A stretch of DNA of 64,000 bases from Methylococcaceae bacterium (GTDB taxonomy: Bacteria > Pseudomonadota > Gammaproteobacteria > Methylococcales > Methylomonadaceae), in assembly GCA_030693065.1 (NCBI GenBank), contig JAUYBL010000001.1, positions 1 to 64,000 on the forward strand, given 5' to 3'. Under the pieces are notes generated by a model. It searched no databases, was not told where the DNA came from, and was given only the letters and a program-made list of their open reading frames with translations. The stretch's first letter is position 1; every line of letters starts with the position of its first letter. A program made the translations under genes and the position numbers. Below, piece after piece: positions 54,809 to 64,000 of this stretch.

Positions 54809-56941
54809 ATGTCCAACGCTGCTGCCGTCTTGTTATCCAGAATTGATCCAGCCAACATTCCGACCATACCTCGAGTGTTGCTGGATTTAATGAATGCCTT
54901 ACAACGTCCAGACGTCAGCATGAACGAACTAGCCAAAATTATTGGTCAGGATGCCAGCCTTAGCTCTAAGGTACTGGCCGCCGCTAATTCTCCGTTTTAC
55001 AGCCAGTTTGGACAAATAAGCGATTTAAACCGGGTGTTGGTGGTATTGGGCTTATCTACAGTCAAAACAATTGCCATCACCCGGGCAGTACAGCAGTTTT
55101 TCAACTCCATACCGCAAAGCCAACAAAATCTCATAGAACTTATCTGGTACCGCTCGCTAAGCTGCGCGCACTTAGCTCGTAACTTAGCGGTGTTGACAGC
55201 TTATGACCAACCAGATGAAGCGTATCTAGCAGGCCTATTGCATCGGCTCGGACAGTTGATTTTATTGAGCGCTTTTCCCAAAGAATATCCTGAGTTTTTA
55301 ATAGCTCATTTTGATGGTCAACATAGCCAAGAAATAGAGCAATTCGGCGTATCTCATAATGAAATTGCTTCACGATTAATTGCTAGCTGGAAACTGCAAT
55401 CGTTTATGGCCGATGCAGTGCTTTACCAGCATGAGTCGCTCGCAGCCATTGCCGATAACGCCAAACTGGTCAAGATTATTCATTTAGCAAGTCAACTTAG
55501 TACCGTTAACAGTGCCAACAAGGCGACTGTATTAGTTCAAGCGGGCGAATTGTTTAATCTGAATCAAGCGTTACTTGAAGATATGCTGACAGGAATAAAA
55601 CCGCTTATGGAACGTACAGCGGGAAGCCTAGGAATTAGCATCTCTAATCCTGACAATGCCGTTATTAAAAACCTGACTACGACTGTACAAAGACAAGCTG
55701 TAAACAAATTGTTAGGCGAAAACATTAAAAATTTCGCACTTACTGCAGCAGTTCAACAACAACTGCAAGTGACTGCAGAAGTCAGCAGCATTGTCGGTAT
55801 TATTCAATGCAATCTGCAACTACTTTTTGGAATTACAAGCGCCGCGGTTTTTATTTATAACGCTGACACCGAAAGCCTTAATGGCATTTCGGGTAACAAC
55901 GATCAGCAAGCAAACCTTTGGCCATCACTAACTATCAATATCAACGCCGGCCAGAGTTTACTGGTGCAGGCATTCCAGGAAAAACAGCAAAAATCCATTT
56001 CCCCTATCGATTCAAGCAGCTCCGTCTTGGTTGATCAGCAAATTTGTCGCTTACTTGGCAAAGAAGGACTGCTGATAGTTCCATTACTTACAGAGCACCT
56101 CGCAGTGGGAATATTAGTCGTAGGGCTTGGCCAAAGTGGATTCGAACGGCAAAAAGCCAGTGCTGATTTTCTTGCCTTGTTTGCTCACGAAGCCGCTGCA
56201 GCGATATTGGCCGCGCAATTAAGAACGTCGCAATCCGAATCCACCGCGGTAGCCGATTTGCGCTCTGACTATGAATTGCACAATAAAAAACTGTCCCATG
56301 AAATCAGTAACCCGCTGACCATCATCAGCAACTATTTGTACTTACTGGGCCAGCGTTTGGGTAATGATAACGCCACTGAAATAAAGCTTATCCAAGAAGA
56401 GATAGACCGCGTCGGTGAAATCCTTATCAGACTGACTGATGCACCAAATAGCGAAATTAAAGAAGATCATGGTCTTGTTGATGTCAATGGTCTGATCGTT
56501 GACGTAGTTAAACTGTTTCAAGTGGGCCTTTTCAAAAGTAATAACATTAATATCAGCCTAACGCTTGATTACAGCTTGCCGGAAATTTCCAGCAGCAGAA
56601 ACAAGCTCAAGCAAATCCTGATTAACTTATTAAAAAATGCTTCAGAAGCGATGCCTTCTGGCGGCAATATTTGCGTTTCAACCAAGGATCGGATTTATCT
56701 GGTTAAACACTGCTATGCCGAAATTCAAGTCCAAGATAGCGGTCCAGGTATACCCGATGCCATCGCCAAACAATTATTTGTTCCTGTTAGTAGCAACAAA
56801 GGTAAAAATCATCAAGGTTTAGGGTTAACCATCTCTAAAAACTTGATTGAAGAACTTAGCGGCACGCTCAGTTGCAGTTCTACGCCCGACAAAGGAACGA
56901 GTTTCAAGATTTTTCTGCCTCGAACAGTAGAAACTAAATAA
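54809..56941 (+). CDS. HDOD-GAF-histidine kinase fusion
   Basis: 710 residues. HDOD domain at about 10-215 (ARVLLDLMNALQRP-type start, GQDASLSSKVLAAANSPFYS, LLHRLGQLIL), a GAF-like region at about 310-470, and a kinase with H-box LSHEISNPLTIISNYLYLL (His about 497), N-box LINLLKNASEAMPSGG and G-boxes DSGPGIP and GLGLTIS. Its partner may be the receiver protein 20 bases downstream, but that receiver lacks the phospho-Asp. Confidence 0.9.
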   Translation: MSNAAAVLLSRIDPANIPTIPRVLLDLMNALQRPDVSMNELAKIIGQDASLSSKVLAAANSPFYSQFGQISDLNRVLVVLGLSTVKTIAITRAVQQFFNSIPQSQQNLIELIWYRSLSCAHLARNLAVLTAYDQPDEAYLAGLLHRLGQLILLSAFPKEYPEFLIAHFDGQHSQEIEQFGVSHNEIASRLIASWKLQSFMADAVLYQHESLAAIADNAKLVKIIHLASQLSTVNSANKATVLVQAGELFNLNQALLEDMLTGIKPLMERTAGSLGISISNPDNAVIKNLTTTVQRQAVNKLLGENIKNFALTAAVQQQLQVTAEVSSIVGIIQCNLQLLFGITSAAVFIYNADTESLNGISGNNDQQANLWPSLTININAGQSLLVQAFQEKQQKSISPIDSSSSVLVDQQICRLLGKEGLLIVPLLTEHLAVGILVVGLGQSGFERQKASADFLALFAHEAAAAILAAQLRTSQSESTAVADLRSDYELHNKKLSHEISNPLTIISNYLYLLGQRLGNDNATEIKLIQEEIDRVGEILIRLTDAPNSEIKEDHGLVDVNGLIVDVVKLFQVGLFKSNNINISLTLDYSLPEISSSRNKLKQILINLLKNASEAMPSGGNICVSTKDRIYLVKHCYAEIQVQDSGPGIPDAIAKQLFVPVSSNKGKNHQGLGLTISKNLIEELSGTLSCSSTPDKGTSFKIFLPRTVETK

Positions 56942-56961
56942 ACATAAGGATCGACCAACAA

Positions 56962-59481
56962 ATGTTATGGACATCGACTAACTCCTCTCAAGCAACTCCA
57001 AAACCCGGTCCGTGGATAGATATACTTTTAGTCGACGATGAAGCCAGGCTACGGGAAAGCTTAGCTAATATCCTTGCTCTTTCTGGGCATCAAGTCATCA
57101 CTGCCGAAGGCGGTATCGCCGCCATCAAGCTGTTAAAAAGTCATAACGTACACTTGATGTTGTTGAACCTAAACATGCCCGACATGAATGGGCACAGCGT
57201 GCTTGAGTATGTCGCCGACCATAACCTCACTACCCAAGTCATCATTATTAGTGGGGAAGCCACTTTTGCTACCGCAACAGGGACATTGCGCTATGACTTT
57301 GTTCACGACTTTATTAAGAAGCCCTATGTCGTTAAAGAGTTGCTGCAGTTAATCAGTAACACTAAAAAAATCATCAAGATCAAGCAACAAAGCCAAGCAA
57401 TACAGCTGCAGCTCAATCAATCTGAGCAGATGCACCGGTTTTTTGTTGAAAAATCTCCAGACATGATTTATTTGCTCAACCAACAAGGCCAATTTACGTT
57501 TCTCAATAATGTCATTGCCGATTTATTGGGGTATACCGCTGCGGAAATGGTCGGCAAACATTACTCTGCGCTGGTTCACGCGGATGATTTAGCTAAAGCT
57601 GAGATTATATTTAACGTACCGGACACCACACCTATCCAGCCACGCAATGCTGAGTTGCGCCTCTATTGCAAAGATTCCGAGGTTATCAAATATGTTGCAG
57701 TTAGCGCCATTGTCATTGCTCTTGACGCGTTGGATATATTTAAGGCCGACGAACAATCATTCGGAATTTTCGGCATCATCAGAGACATTACTGAGCACAA
57801 ATTAACCGAAATACATCTGCGTAAATTAAATTTAGCGATGGAGCATAGTCCAAATCTAATATTCATCACCAATCCAGCCGGAACTATCCAATATACCAAC
57901 CAGCAACTCACTGCAACCACTGGCTATAGCCAAGAAGAAGTATTGGGGCAAACCCCCCATATTTTTTCTTCCGGCGACACATTGCAAGAAGTATATCAAG
58001 ACCTTTGGCAAACACTATCTGCTGGTCAGGTTTGGCGCGGTATATTAAAAAACAAAAAGAAATCCGGGGACATTTACCTGGCACAGCAATCTATCGCGCC
58101 TTTAGTGGACGATGCCGGTGTCACAACCCACTATGTGGCAATTCAAGAAGATGTGACCGAAGCGTCATTGCTTAATGAAAAACTAAGCTATCAAGCCACC
58201 CACGATCCTTTGACCGATCTTATCAATCGTAATGAATTCGATCGTCGCTTGGAACGAGTCATTATGACCGCACGCGATCAGGATTCGGAACATGCACTGT
58301 GCTACATGGATCTGGATCAATTTAAAGTAGTCAACGATATTTGCAGCCACACCGCCGGCGATGAACTATTACGGCAAATCAGCGCTCTGCTATCACAGGT
58401 AATCAGGCGCAGAGATACGTTGGCGCGACTGGGTGGTGACGAATTTGCGATTCTTATGGAGCATTGCTCATTGGAACAAGCGCAACGTACTACCCAAAAA
58501 GTCCACTCGATAATAGAAAAATTTCAATTTCAGTGGGAAGGTAAAAGTTTTCGAATCGGCATCAGTATCGGCTTGATTGTTATCAATATTCACAAAGGCG
58601 GCGCAGATACGCATCTAAAACATGCCGACATGGCTTGTTATATGGCGAAAGTTGCAGGGCGTAACCGTACCCATATTTATCGCGAAGATGATGCGGCAAT
58701 TGCCCAACATCAAGGCGAAATGAACTGGCTGGCTATCATCAATAACGCCTTGGATAACAATCAATTTTGCCTGTATACCCAAGCTATCGTGCCGTTGACC
58801 AGTCCCGAAGGTGAACATTGTGAAATACTGCTGCGCATGAAAAACGATAACGGCACCGTAACAGCACCTGGCGCGTTTTTACCGGCCGCTGAACGTTATC
58901 AGTTATCACCAAAAATTGACCGCTGGGTGATACAAAACACCTTTGCCAGCTTTACCGAGCAGATCGAACGATTGGAGTTATTATCAATGTGCTCAATTAA
59001 TCTGTCCGGACCCAGCTTAAATAGCCCTAATATGCTGGCTTTTATTGAAGAACAACTGGAAATTACCGGAATGCCGGCCGACAAAGTCTGCTTTGAAATT
59101 ACCGAAACAGCCGCTATCGCCAATTTATCCAGCGCAACCGAATTTATTACTCAACTTAAAGCACTAGGCTGTAAATTTTCTCTGGATGATTTTGGCAGCG
59201 GATTATCTTCGTTTGCGTACTTAAAGAACCTGCCGGTAGATTTTCTTAAAATTGACGGTTTTTTTGTCAAAGATATTGAACATGATCAAGTTGACCTGGC
59301 CATGGTCAAATCCATCAATGACATCGGCCATGTGATGGGCAAAAAAACCATTGCCGAATTTGTTGAATGCGAGCCAGTGCTACAAACGCTGATGGCGATG
59401 AAAGTAGACTATGCGCAAGGCTACCACACAGGCAAGCCTAAACCGATCAATGACCATTATCAGATGTTGGTAGTTGTCTAA
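56962..59481 (+). CDS. Pseudo-receiver-PAS-PAS-GGDEF-EAL protein
   Basis: 839 residues. Receiver at about 20-135 with acidic pocket D25/D26 and the Lys of IKKPY, but Asn69 (LMLLNLNMPD) replaces the phospho-acceptor Asp. Two PAS domains follow (about 155-280 and 290-400), then GGDEF at about 410-570 (RLGGDEFAILM) and EAL at about 590-830 with EIL, NLSGPSL, EITETA, DDFGSG, KID and EFVECE kept. Both enzymes look competent for cyclic di-GMP. The 3' end overlaps the convergent fixJ-like gene by 35 bases. Confidence 0.92.
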   Translation: MLWTSTNSSQATPKPGPWIDILLVDDEARLRESLANILALSGHQVITAEGGIAAIKLLKSHNVHLMLLNLNMPDMNGHSVLEYVADHNLTTQVIIISGEATFATATGTLRYDFVHDFIKKPYVVKELLQLISNTKKIIKIKQQSQAIQLQLNQSEQMHRFFVEKSPDMIYLLNQQGQFTFLNNVIADLLGYTAAEMVGKHYSALVHADDLAKAEIIFNVPDTTPIQPRNAELRLYCKDSEVIKYVAVSAIVIALDALDIFKADEQSFGIFGIIRDITEHKLTEIHLRKLNLAMEHSPNLIFITNPAGTIQYTNQQLTATTGYSQEEVLGQTPHIFSSGDTLQEVYQDLWQTLSAGQVWRGILKNKKKSGDIYLAQQSIAPLVDDAGVTTHYVAIQEDVTEASLLNEKLSYQATHDPLTDLINRNEFDRRLERVIMTARDQDSEHALCYMDLDQFKVVNDICSHTAGDELLRQISALLSQVIRRRDTLARLGGDEFAILMEHCSLEQAQRTTQKVHSIIEKFQFQWEGKSFRIGISIGLIVINIHKGGADTHLKHADMACYMAKVAGRNRTHIYREDDAAIAQHQGEMNWLAIINNALDNNQFCLYTQAIVPLTSPEGEHCEILLRMKNDNGTVTAPGAFLPAAERYQLSPKIDRWVIQNTFASFTEQIERLELLSMCSINLSGPSLNSPNMLAFIEEQLEITGMPADKVCFEITETAAIANLSSATEFITQLKALGCKFSLDDFGSGLSSFAYLKNLPVDFLKIDGFFVKDIEHDQVDLAMVKSINDIGHVMGKKTIAEFVECEPVLQTLMAMKVDYAQGYHTGKPKPINDHYQMLVVV

Positions 59482-60112
59482 TAGCTAAATGAGTTACAAC
59501 GTCGTAACGCACAATCATTATCAGCAGCTGCGTGATGCTTTCAGTGTGGGTTTTTTCCATGATGTGTGCTCTATGCACTTCTACTGTTCTGCTGCTAATG
59601 CCCAAAACACTGGCAACCTCTTTACTTGAACAATTGTTTACTATCAAGTGCAAAACTTCCTTTTCGCGAAGAGTCAACTGATCAATGGAGTGTATTAACT
59701 TCAGCTTCTCAGCATATTCTGTTCGTGCGTCTATATCCTTATTAAGGGCTTCTTCGATACGTTCCAGTAAGACCAAGTTATCAAACGGCTTTTCAATAAA
59801 ATCCACCGCACCGGCTCGAAAAGCTTTAGCCGAGTCGGATACTTCGGCATGACCGCTGATAAAAATAATCGGTATATCAATATTGTTTTTTAAAAGGACG
59901 TCTTGCAGATCAAGCCCGCTCATTACCGGCATTCTGACATCCAGCAGCAAGCAACCGGGCTGCTCCTGGTCGTAGGCCTGTAAAAACTGCTCCGCGGATT
60001 CAAAACTTTTTACGGCTTGCCCCGTTGATTCAATAAATAGACTAAGCGAATCTCGTATAGCAAAGTCATCATCAACCAGATAAACCAGACCGCCCGGCTT
60101 CTTAGTCGGCAT
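59447..60112 (-). CDS. FixJ-like response regulator
   Basis: 221 residues: receiver with phospho-acceptor Asp58 (LLLDVRMP), KPF lysine, and a LuxR-type HTH (LTLREKEVLHLIVNNCSSKEVA, then GISSRTVEVHRAHIMEK). It overlaps the kinase stop by 11 bases, so it is its direct partner. In other bacteria FixJ answers oxygen and turns on fixK/nifA; control of nif here is possible but not shown. Confidence 0.92.
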   Translation of the reverse strand: MPTKKPGGLVYLVDDDFAIRDSLSLFIESTGQAVKSFESAEQFLQAYDQEQPGCLLLDVRMPVMSGLDLQDVLLKNNIDIPIIFISGHAEVSDSAKAFRAGAVDFIEKPFDNLVLLERIEEALNKDIDARTEYAEKLKLIHSIDQLTLREKEVLHLIVNNCSSKEVASVLGISSRTVEVHRAHIMEKTHTESITQLLIMIVRYDVVTHLAIRQLPTSDNGH

Positions 60113-61985
60113 AAGCTGTCCTCATTACTGGCAACGTAAAATAAAAAGTGGCGCCTTTCCCTGGAATACTGTTAAAGCGTAGAGCACCATCATGGGCTTC
60201 AACTAAAGAGCGACTGATAGACAAGCCCATACCCATACCTGATGATTTAGTGCTGTAAAATGGCGTTAATATTTTTTCTCGTTCGGTTTGGCTGATGCCG
60301 GGGCCATTATCTTTAACTCGAACTTCAACAAATTTGGCGGGGTCTACATGGGTCTGGATACACAGTTGTCTTGGCGCTTTTTCCGGCAGATTTTTCAGCG
60401 CGTCAATACTGTTTCTAATCAAGTTTAATAGTACCTGTTCTATTTGCACATCATCGATATAAACAACCGGTAGATTATTCGCCAGTTCAAGACGATGAAT
60501 AATATTGCTGTATTTTAAATCTGCCGCGCACATCGCCATGCTATTAATTATCAAATTATTGATGTCAACATTGGCGCGCTGCATGGTTCTGGTTTTCACA
60601 AACTCTCGCATGCGATGAATAATCTGACCGGCTTTTATGGCCTGTTGGTTCGCCTTGCGCAAAATATCAGACAGCTTTTGTAAATCAATCGTTTCAGCAT
60701 CAATAAAATTAAGACAAGCTTGTGTGTAACTGGCTACCGCTGTTAATGGCTGGTTAACTTCATGGGCAATTCCAGACGCCATTTCTCCCATTAAGCCCAG
60801 CCGGGTGACATGCGCCAGTTCTTCAAGATGTTCTTTATCGTAGCGTTCATGAAGTTTACGCAAACTCACATCACGCACAATACCGGTGATATAACTGACA
60901 CCATCAATGGAAAATTCGGCGCTCGATAATTCCAGTGGCAGCTTAGTACCATCCTTGCGTAATCCTTCAATCTCACGGACGCTGGCAGTAAATTTGGCGG
61001 GCTGTTGTTGCAGGAGATAATGGGGTGTTTTCTTTGGGGATTGTATTCCTGACACAGGTAACAGCTTGGTAATGTGACAGCCGATCAACTCCTGTTCCGT
61101 ATAACCAAAAATTGTCTTTACTGCCGCATTTACAGACACGATATTACCGATGTTATCAATGGTAATAATACCCTCCATGGCTGCATTAAAGATGCATTGA
61201 AGCTTTTCCTCTCGCTCCAATATCTGCCGCTGGGAATGATTAAGCTCAACAACTTTTTGAATCAATGTTTGGTTGGTAACAACAAGATCAACAGTTTGCT
61301 TTCGAAGCATCTCCGCCAATTTTTGATTTAGGCATGCCGCTGTTTCCTGGGCATATTTATGTTCGGTCACATCATGAATCGCCAGACATATTTGGTCTTT
61401 ATTGATAGCGCCCTGACATTCAACATACCTGCAGGGCGAGGTGTATGCACAATCTTTAGATAAACAATGACACACAGAAAATCCCTGACAACTTGAAAAA
61501 ATTGCGGCATTACCTGGCTGGTGAAGCTTAATAACTTGTGTAGGAGGGGAATAATTGGCGGCTAACTGATCGATAAAAAAACGGCTATTTTCGCGGTCAT
61601 CAGGATGCACAAATTGCTCAAATTGCACACCTACTAAATCATCCACCGCACAGCCCATCAGCGTTGCCGCCGATAAATTGGCTTTTTGAATAACACCGTG
61701 CAAATTTAATGACAGATAACTAACCGGAGATAAATTAAACAGCCCGGCAAAATCATCATGAGAGACGCTTAATTCTTGCTTGGCTTGTTCAAGCTCCCGA
61801 TATTGGCGTTCTAGCTCAGTATGATTTAACTGGCATTCACGCAGTAATTCATGAATGTGTTGAGCGGATAATTGCGAAATATCCGTATCGGTGGCAACTG
61901 TGTGATTGGATGGAGATTCAAATTGATCAAACTGCAGCGCTAACTCCTGCTGAACATCGATGTCTTTATTAGAATGATGCCGCAT
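60102..61985 (-). CDS. FixL-like PAS sensor histidine kinase with a cysteine-rich insert
   Basis: 627 residues. Two or more PAS domains (about 75-210 and 260-385), HisKA with LGLMGEMASGIAHEVNQPLTAV (His about 410) as in FixL, then N-box LNLIRNSIDALKNLP and G-boxes DNGPGIS, GMGMGLSIS. Residues 166-200 contain seven cysteines (166, 172, 174, 179, 185, 190, 200), unusual for a PAS and able to bind a metal or Fe-S cluster. Heme ligation as in true FixL is not evident. Confidence 0.9.
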   Translation of the reverse strand: MRHHSNKDIDVQQELALQFDQFESPSNHTVATDTDISQLSAQHIHELLRECQLNHTELERQYRELEQAKQELSVSHDDFAGLFNLSPVSYLSLNLHGVIQKANLSAATLMGCAVDDLVGVQFEQFVHPDDRENSRFFIDQLAANYSPPTQVIKLHQPGNAAIFSSCQGFSVCHCLSKDCAYTSPCRYVECQGAINKDQICLAIHDVTEHKYAQETAACLNQKLAEMLRKQTVDLVVTNQTLIQKVVELNHSQRQILEREEKLQCIFNAAMEGIITIDNIGNIVSVNAAVKTIFGYTEQELIGCHITKLLPVSGIQSPKKTPHYLLQQQPAKFTASVREIEGLRKDGTKLPLELSSAEFSIDGVSYITGIVRDVSLRKLHERYDKEHLEELAHVTRLGLMGEMASGIAHEVNQPLTAVASYTQACLNFIDAETIDLQKLSDILRKANQQAIKAGQIIHRMREFVKTRTMQRANVDINNLIINSMAMCAADLKYSNIIHRLELANNLPVVYIDDVQIEQVLLNLIRNSIDALKNLPEKAPRQLCIQTHVDPAKFVEVRVKDNGPGISQTEREKILTPFYSTKSSGMGMGLSISRSLVEAHDGALRFNSIPGKGATFYFTLPVMRTAYAD

Positions 61986-62077
61986 GAATCACCTCGGTTT
62001 CTGCAGTTTTTTTCCTGTTTTACATCATTGTGCCGAAGATTGACAGATTACTGTTGAATTACATCTTTGAAGAATCA

Positions 62078-62707
62078 TTACAACCTCCCCTTAACAAGTT
62101 GATAAATCTCTTCTGCAGCAATATCTGCTCCGTTCAAAATTACTTCAAGTTCTGCTAGCCGTGCGTCTGCAAAACTTCTGTCTTTAATGCTACCTGCGTT
62201 AACGTAAACATTTAACGCCGCGCTTTTTAAGGCCGCATAGCCCGCCATCACAGCAACACCGGCATCACTAATCACACCTTTATTACCTTTTTCTGCCGCT
62301 ATCCGACTCAAGGCAATGGCTTCGGCACAGGCTTGGGCGCAAGCCAGCGGCACATCGGTCGCATCTTTCAAAATGGCTTGAATGGCAGCACTACGTGAGG
62401 TTTTTTGTTCGTCTGTTTCTTTGGGCAAACCATAAGCGGCCATCAGACGATCAAAAACATCAATATCAGCTTTGATCATGCCGGTAAGTTGCTCTCGTAA
62501 TGCCTCTGATTTTGCCAACAATGCTCGCATTTCGGCATCCACTTCGGCGTAAGCAGGCTTACCGATGGTTAGGTTACAGACCATGCTGGTCAACGCCGCA
62601 GATTGGGCCCCCATCACTGCGGCAGCACTACCGCCGCCGGGTGTCGCTGCTTTACTGGCCAGTTCATCAAGAAATGTTGCAACTGATTTATCTTTAATTT
62701 CGCTCAT
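62078..62707 (-). CDS. Formiminotransferase-cyclodeaminase family protein
   Basis: 209 residues, FTCD_C fold: VATFLDELASKAATPGGGSAAAVMGAQSAAL at the start and IADAKLAELEV-type end. Short members act as methenyltetrahydrofolate cyclohydrolase (FchA-like), fitting one-carbon metabolism. It precedes cysS on the - strand. Confidence 0.88.
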   Translation of the reverse strand: MSEIKDKSVATFLDELASKAATPGGGSAAAVMGAQSAALTSMVCNLTIGKPAYAEVDAEMRALLAKSEALREQLTGMIKADIDVFDRLMAAYGLPKETDEQKTSRSAAIQAILKDATDVPLACAQACAEAIALSRIAAEKGNKGVISDAGVAVMAGYAALKSAALNVYVNAGSIKDRSFADARLAELEVILNGADIAAEEIYQLVKGRL

Positions 62708-62751
62708 GGTTTTTCTGGGTTAATTTTGGATTCTAAGAGTTAGCAAGAACA

Positions 62752-64000
62752 TCATTCACGTCGCCAGGTAGTCAAGCCACTGGGGGCATCTTCAAGAATA
62801 ACGCCTTGTGCTTTAAGTTCATCACGAATGCTGTCGGCTTGGCTCCATTGTTTGGCTTTTTTGGCATCCAGACGATCCTGGATTAATTGCTCAATTTTTT
62901 CTTCCGTTAGAGTGTCACCGGTAACAACCCCATCGCTAACCGCTTCATGAACAATACCGCCCTTCAAAAAGGTTTCAGAATCATCTTGTAATAGACCCAA
63001 CAATGCTGCTAATTTTTTTAAAGTTGCCGCCAACTGTTCGGCCTTATTTTGGTCAATGTCTTTGGTTTTGTTCAGTTCTCGTGCCAAATCGAACAGCACA
63101 GCTATGGCCACCGGAGTATTAAAATCATCGTCCATGGCTTGTTCGAATCGAGCTTGATAGCTTGCATCCAGAGGCGCATCGCTGACCGCTAAGCCGCGCA
63201 ACGAAGTGTAAAGCCGCGTTAGCGCTACGCCTGCTTCATTAAGATGTTCATCAGAGTAATTAAGCGGGCTGCGGTAATGGCTGCTTAAGATAAAAAAGCG
63301 TATGACTTCGGGCCGATAACGTTGCAATACCTCGCGTACGGTAAAGAAATTGCCTAATGATTTGGACATTTTTTCTTCATTGATCCGCACAAAGCCGTTG
63401 TGCATCCAGTAATTAACATAATGCTCACCGGTAGCACCTTCAGACTGGGCAATTTCATTTTCATGATGCGGAAACTGTAAATCCATGCCGCCGCCGTGAA
63501 TATCAAAGTGATTGCCTAAGCAGCAGGTTGACATCGCCGAGCATTCGATATGCCAGCCGGGCCGTCCTAATCCCCAAGGTGAATTCCAGGCAGGTTCATC
63601 GGGCTTAGCCATTTTCCATAACACAAAATCCAATGGGTTGTGTTTGGCATGGTCGACATCGACGCGTTCACCCGCTTGCAGGTCGTCTAAATTTTTTCCT
63701 GATAGTTGACCATAGCCAGGAAACTTAGTCACCGCGTAAAAAACATCGCCATTAGTACCCACATAAGCTAACCCTTTGCCGATCAATGCTTCGATCATGG
63801 CAACTATATCGCCGATGGCTTCAGACGCTTTAGGCTCTTTATCAGGCGGCAGCACAGCCAGTGCAAGTTCATCTTCGTGCATTGCATCAATAAATCGTTG
63901 TGTTAACGCAGTAAATTCTTCACCATTTTGATTAGCACGTTGAATAATTTTGTCGTCAATATCGGTAATGTTGCGCACGTAAGTCAGGTCATAACCTGTA
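62752..64000 (-). CDS. cysS: Cysteinyl-tRNA synthetase, partial
   Basis: The frame is open from the stop at 62752 to the window edge (reading [18 protein letters not shown] at the edge), so the first about 45 residues with the HIGH motif lie outside. Present are GWHIECSAM with Zn ligands, [23 protein letters not shown] and the anticodon-binding C-terminus. Aminoacylates tRNA-Cys. Confidence 0.96.
   Translation of the reverse strand, partial: TGYDLTYVRNITDIDDKIIQRANQNGEEFTALTQRFIDAMHEDELALAVLPPDKEPKASEAIGDIVAMIEALIGKGLAYVGTNGDVFYAVTKFPGYGQLSGKNLDDLQAGERVDVDHAKHNPLDFVLWKMAKPDEPAWNSPWGLGRPGWHIECSAMSTCCLGNHFDIHGGGMDLQFPHHENEIAQSEGATGEHYVNYWMHNGFVRINEEKMSKSLGNFFTVREVLQRYRPEVIRFFILSSHYRSPLNYSDEHLNEAGVALTRLYTSLRGLAVSDAPLDASYQARFEQAMDDDFNTPVAIAVLFDLARELNKTKDIDQNKAEQLAATLKKLAALLGLLQDDSETFLKGGIVHEAVSDGVVTGDTLTEEKIEQLIQDRLDAKKAKQWSQADSIRDELKAQGVILEDAPSGLTTWRRE

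Overview
The window looks like chromosomal DNA of a gammaproteobacterium. A type I methanotroph (Methylococcales-like) is the best guess. The reasons are an Azotobacter-type nif gene order, proteobacterial housekeeping genes, a PPi-dependent phosphofructokinase (typical of ribulose-monophosphate methanotrophs) and heavy loading with REP-like palindromes. No methane-oxidation gene lies in the window, so this assignment is inference.

Region 1 (about 1-21,040) is a molybdenum nitrogenase cluster on the + strand. A NifA/sigma54 promoter drives nifH-nifD-nifK, followed by nifT, a 2[4Fe-4S] ferredoxin, a NafY/NifY-like protein, a small conserved protein, an Fe-S/leucine-rich-variant repeat protein, an unrecognised 320-aa protein and a Nif11-domain protein. 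A small SmbP-like gene sits on the opposite strand. A second NifA/sigma54 promoter drives nifE-nifN-nifX, a NifX-associated protein, a CCE_0567-type protein, ferredoxin III, a thioredoxin-like [2Fe-2S] ferredoxin, a TPR-like protein, two unrecognised proteins, a molbindin (TOBE) protein and an AAA+ ATPase. After the ATPase come two homologous, tandem, terminator-ended small RNA candidates, each just downstream of a sigma54-like -24/-12 element. Then follow rhodanese, ankyrin and a second NafY/NifY-like gene. nifA, nifB, nifUSV, nifQ and nifM are not in the window.

Region 2 (about 21,040-36,620) is mixed: an orphan VapB-like antitoxin, a truncated ISAs1 transposase, an exported protein, a lipoprotein, a TMEM175-type channel, a four-gene DUF1538-DUF1538-PII-like-CBS operon, a cold-shock protein, a cold-shock-like/TM2 fusion, UspA, the ABC-F protein YheS, NDH-2, PPi-PFK and a frameshifted IS4-family element with terminal inverted repeats.

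Region 3 (36,620-38,620) has tRNA-Ala(GGC) and tRNA-Glu(TTC) behind one sigma70-type promoter, then about 1.6 kb of decayed DNA including an ISAs1-family pseudogene.

Region 4 (38,620-52,480) holds a BaiN/YhiN-like flavoprotein and, on the - strand, the proteobacterial supraoperon gyrA-serC-pheA-hisC-tyrA-aroA-cmk-rpsA-ihfB with several overlapping junctions. A dienelactone hydrolase-like gene and a low-molecular-weight tyrosine phosphatase follow.

Region 5 (52,680-64,000) carries a putative hot-dog protein, a lipoprotein, a pterin dehydratase-like protein and a signalling island: an HDOD-GAF-histidine kinase, a pseudo-receiver-PAS-PAS-GGDEF-EAL protein and a convergent FixL/FixJ-like pair. 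It ends with a cyclodeaminase-like gene and cysS, which is cut by the window edge.

The most interesting items are the paired sigma54-associated small RNAs in the nif cluster; a MITE whose target-site duplication preserved an overlapping stop/start junction; repeat-derived coding sequence forming the C-terminus of NifE; an Asp-to-Asn receiver; a cysteine-rich insert in a sensor kinase; and the DUF1538/PII-like/CBS operon.
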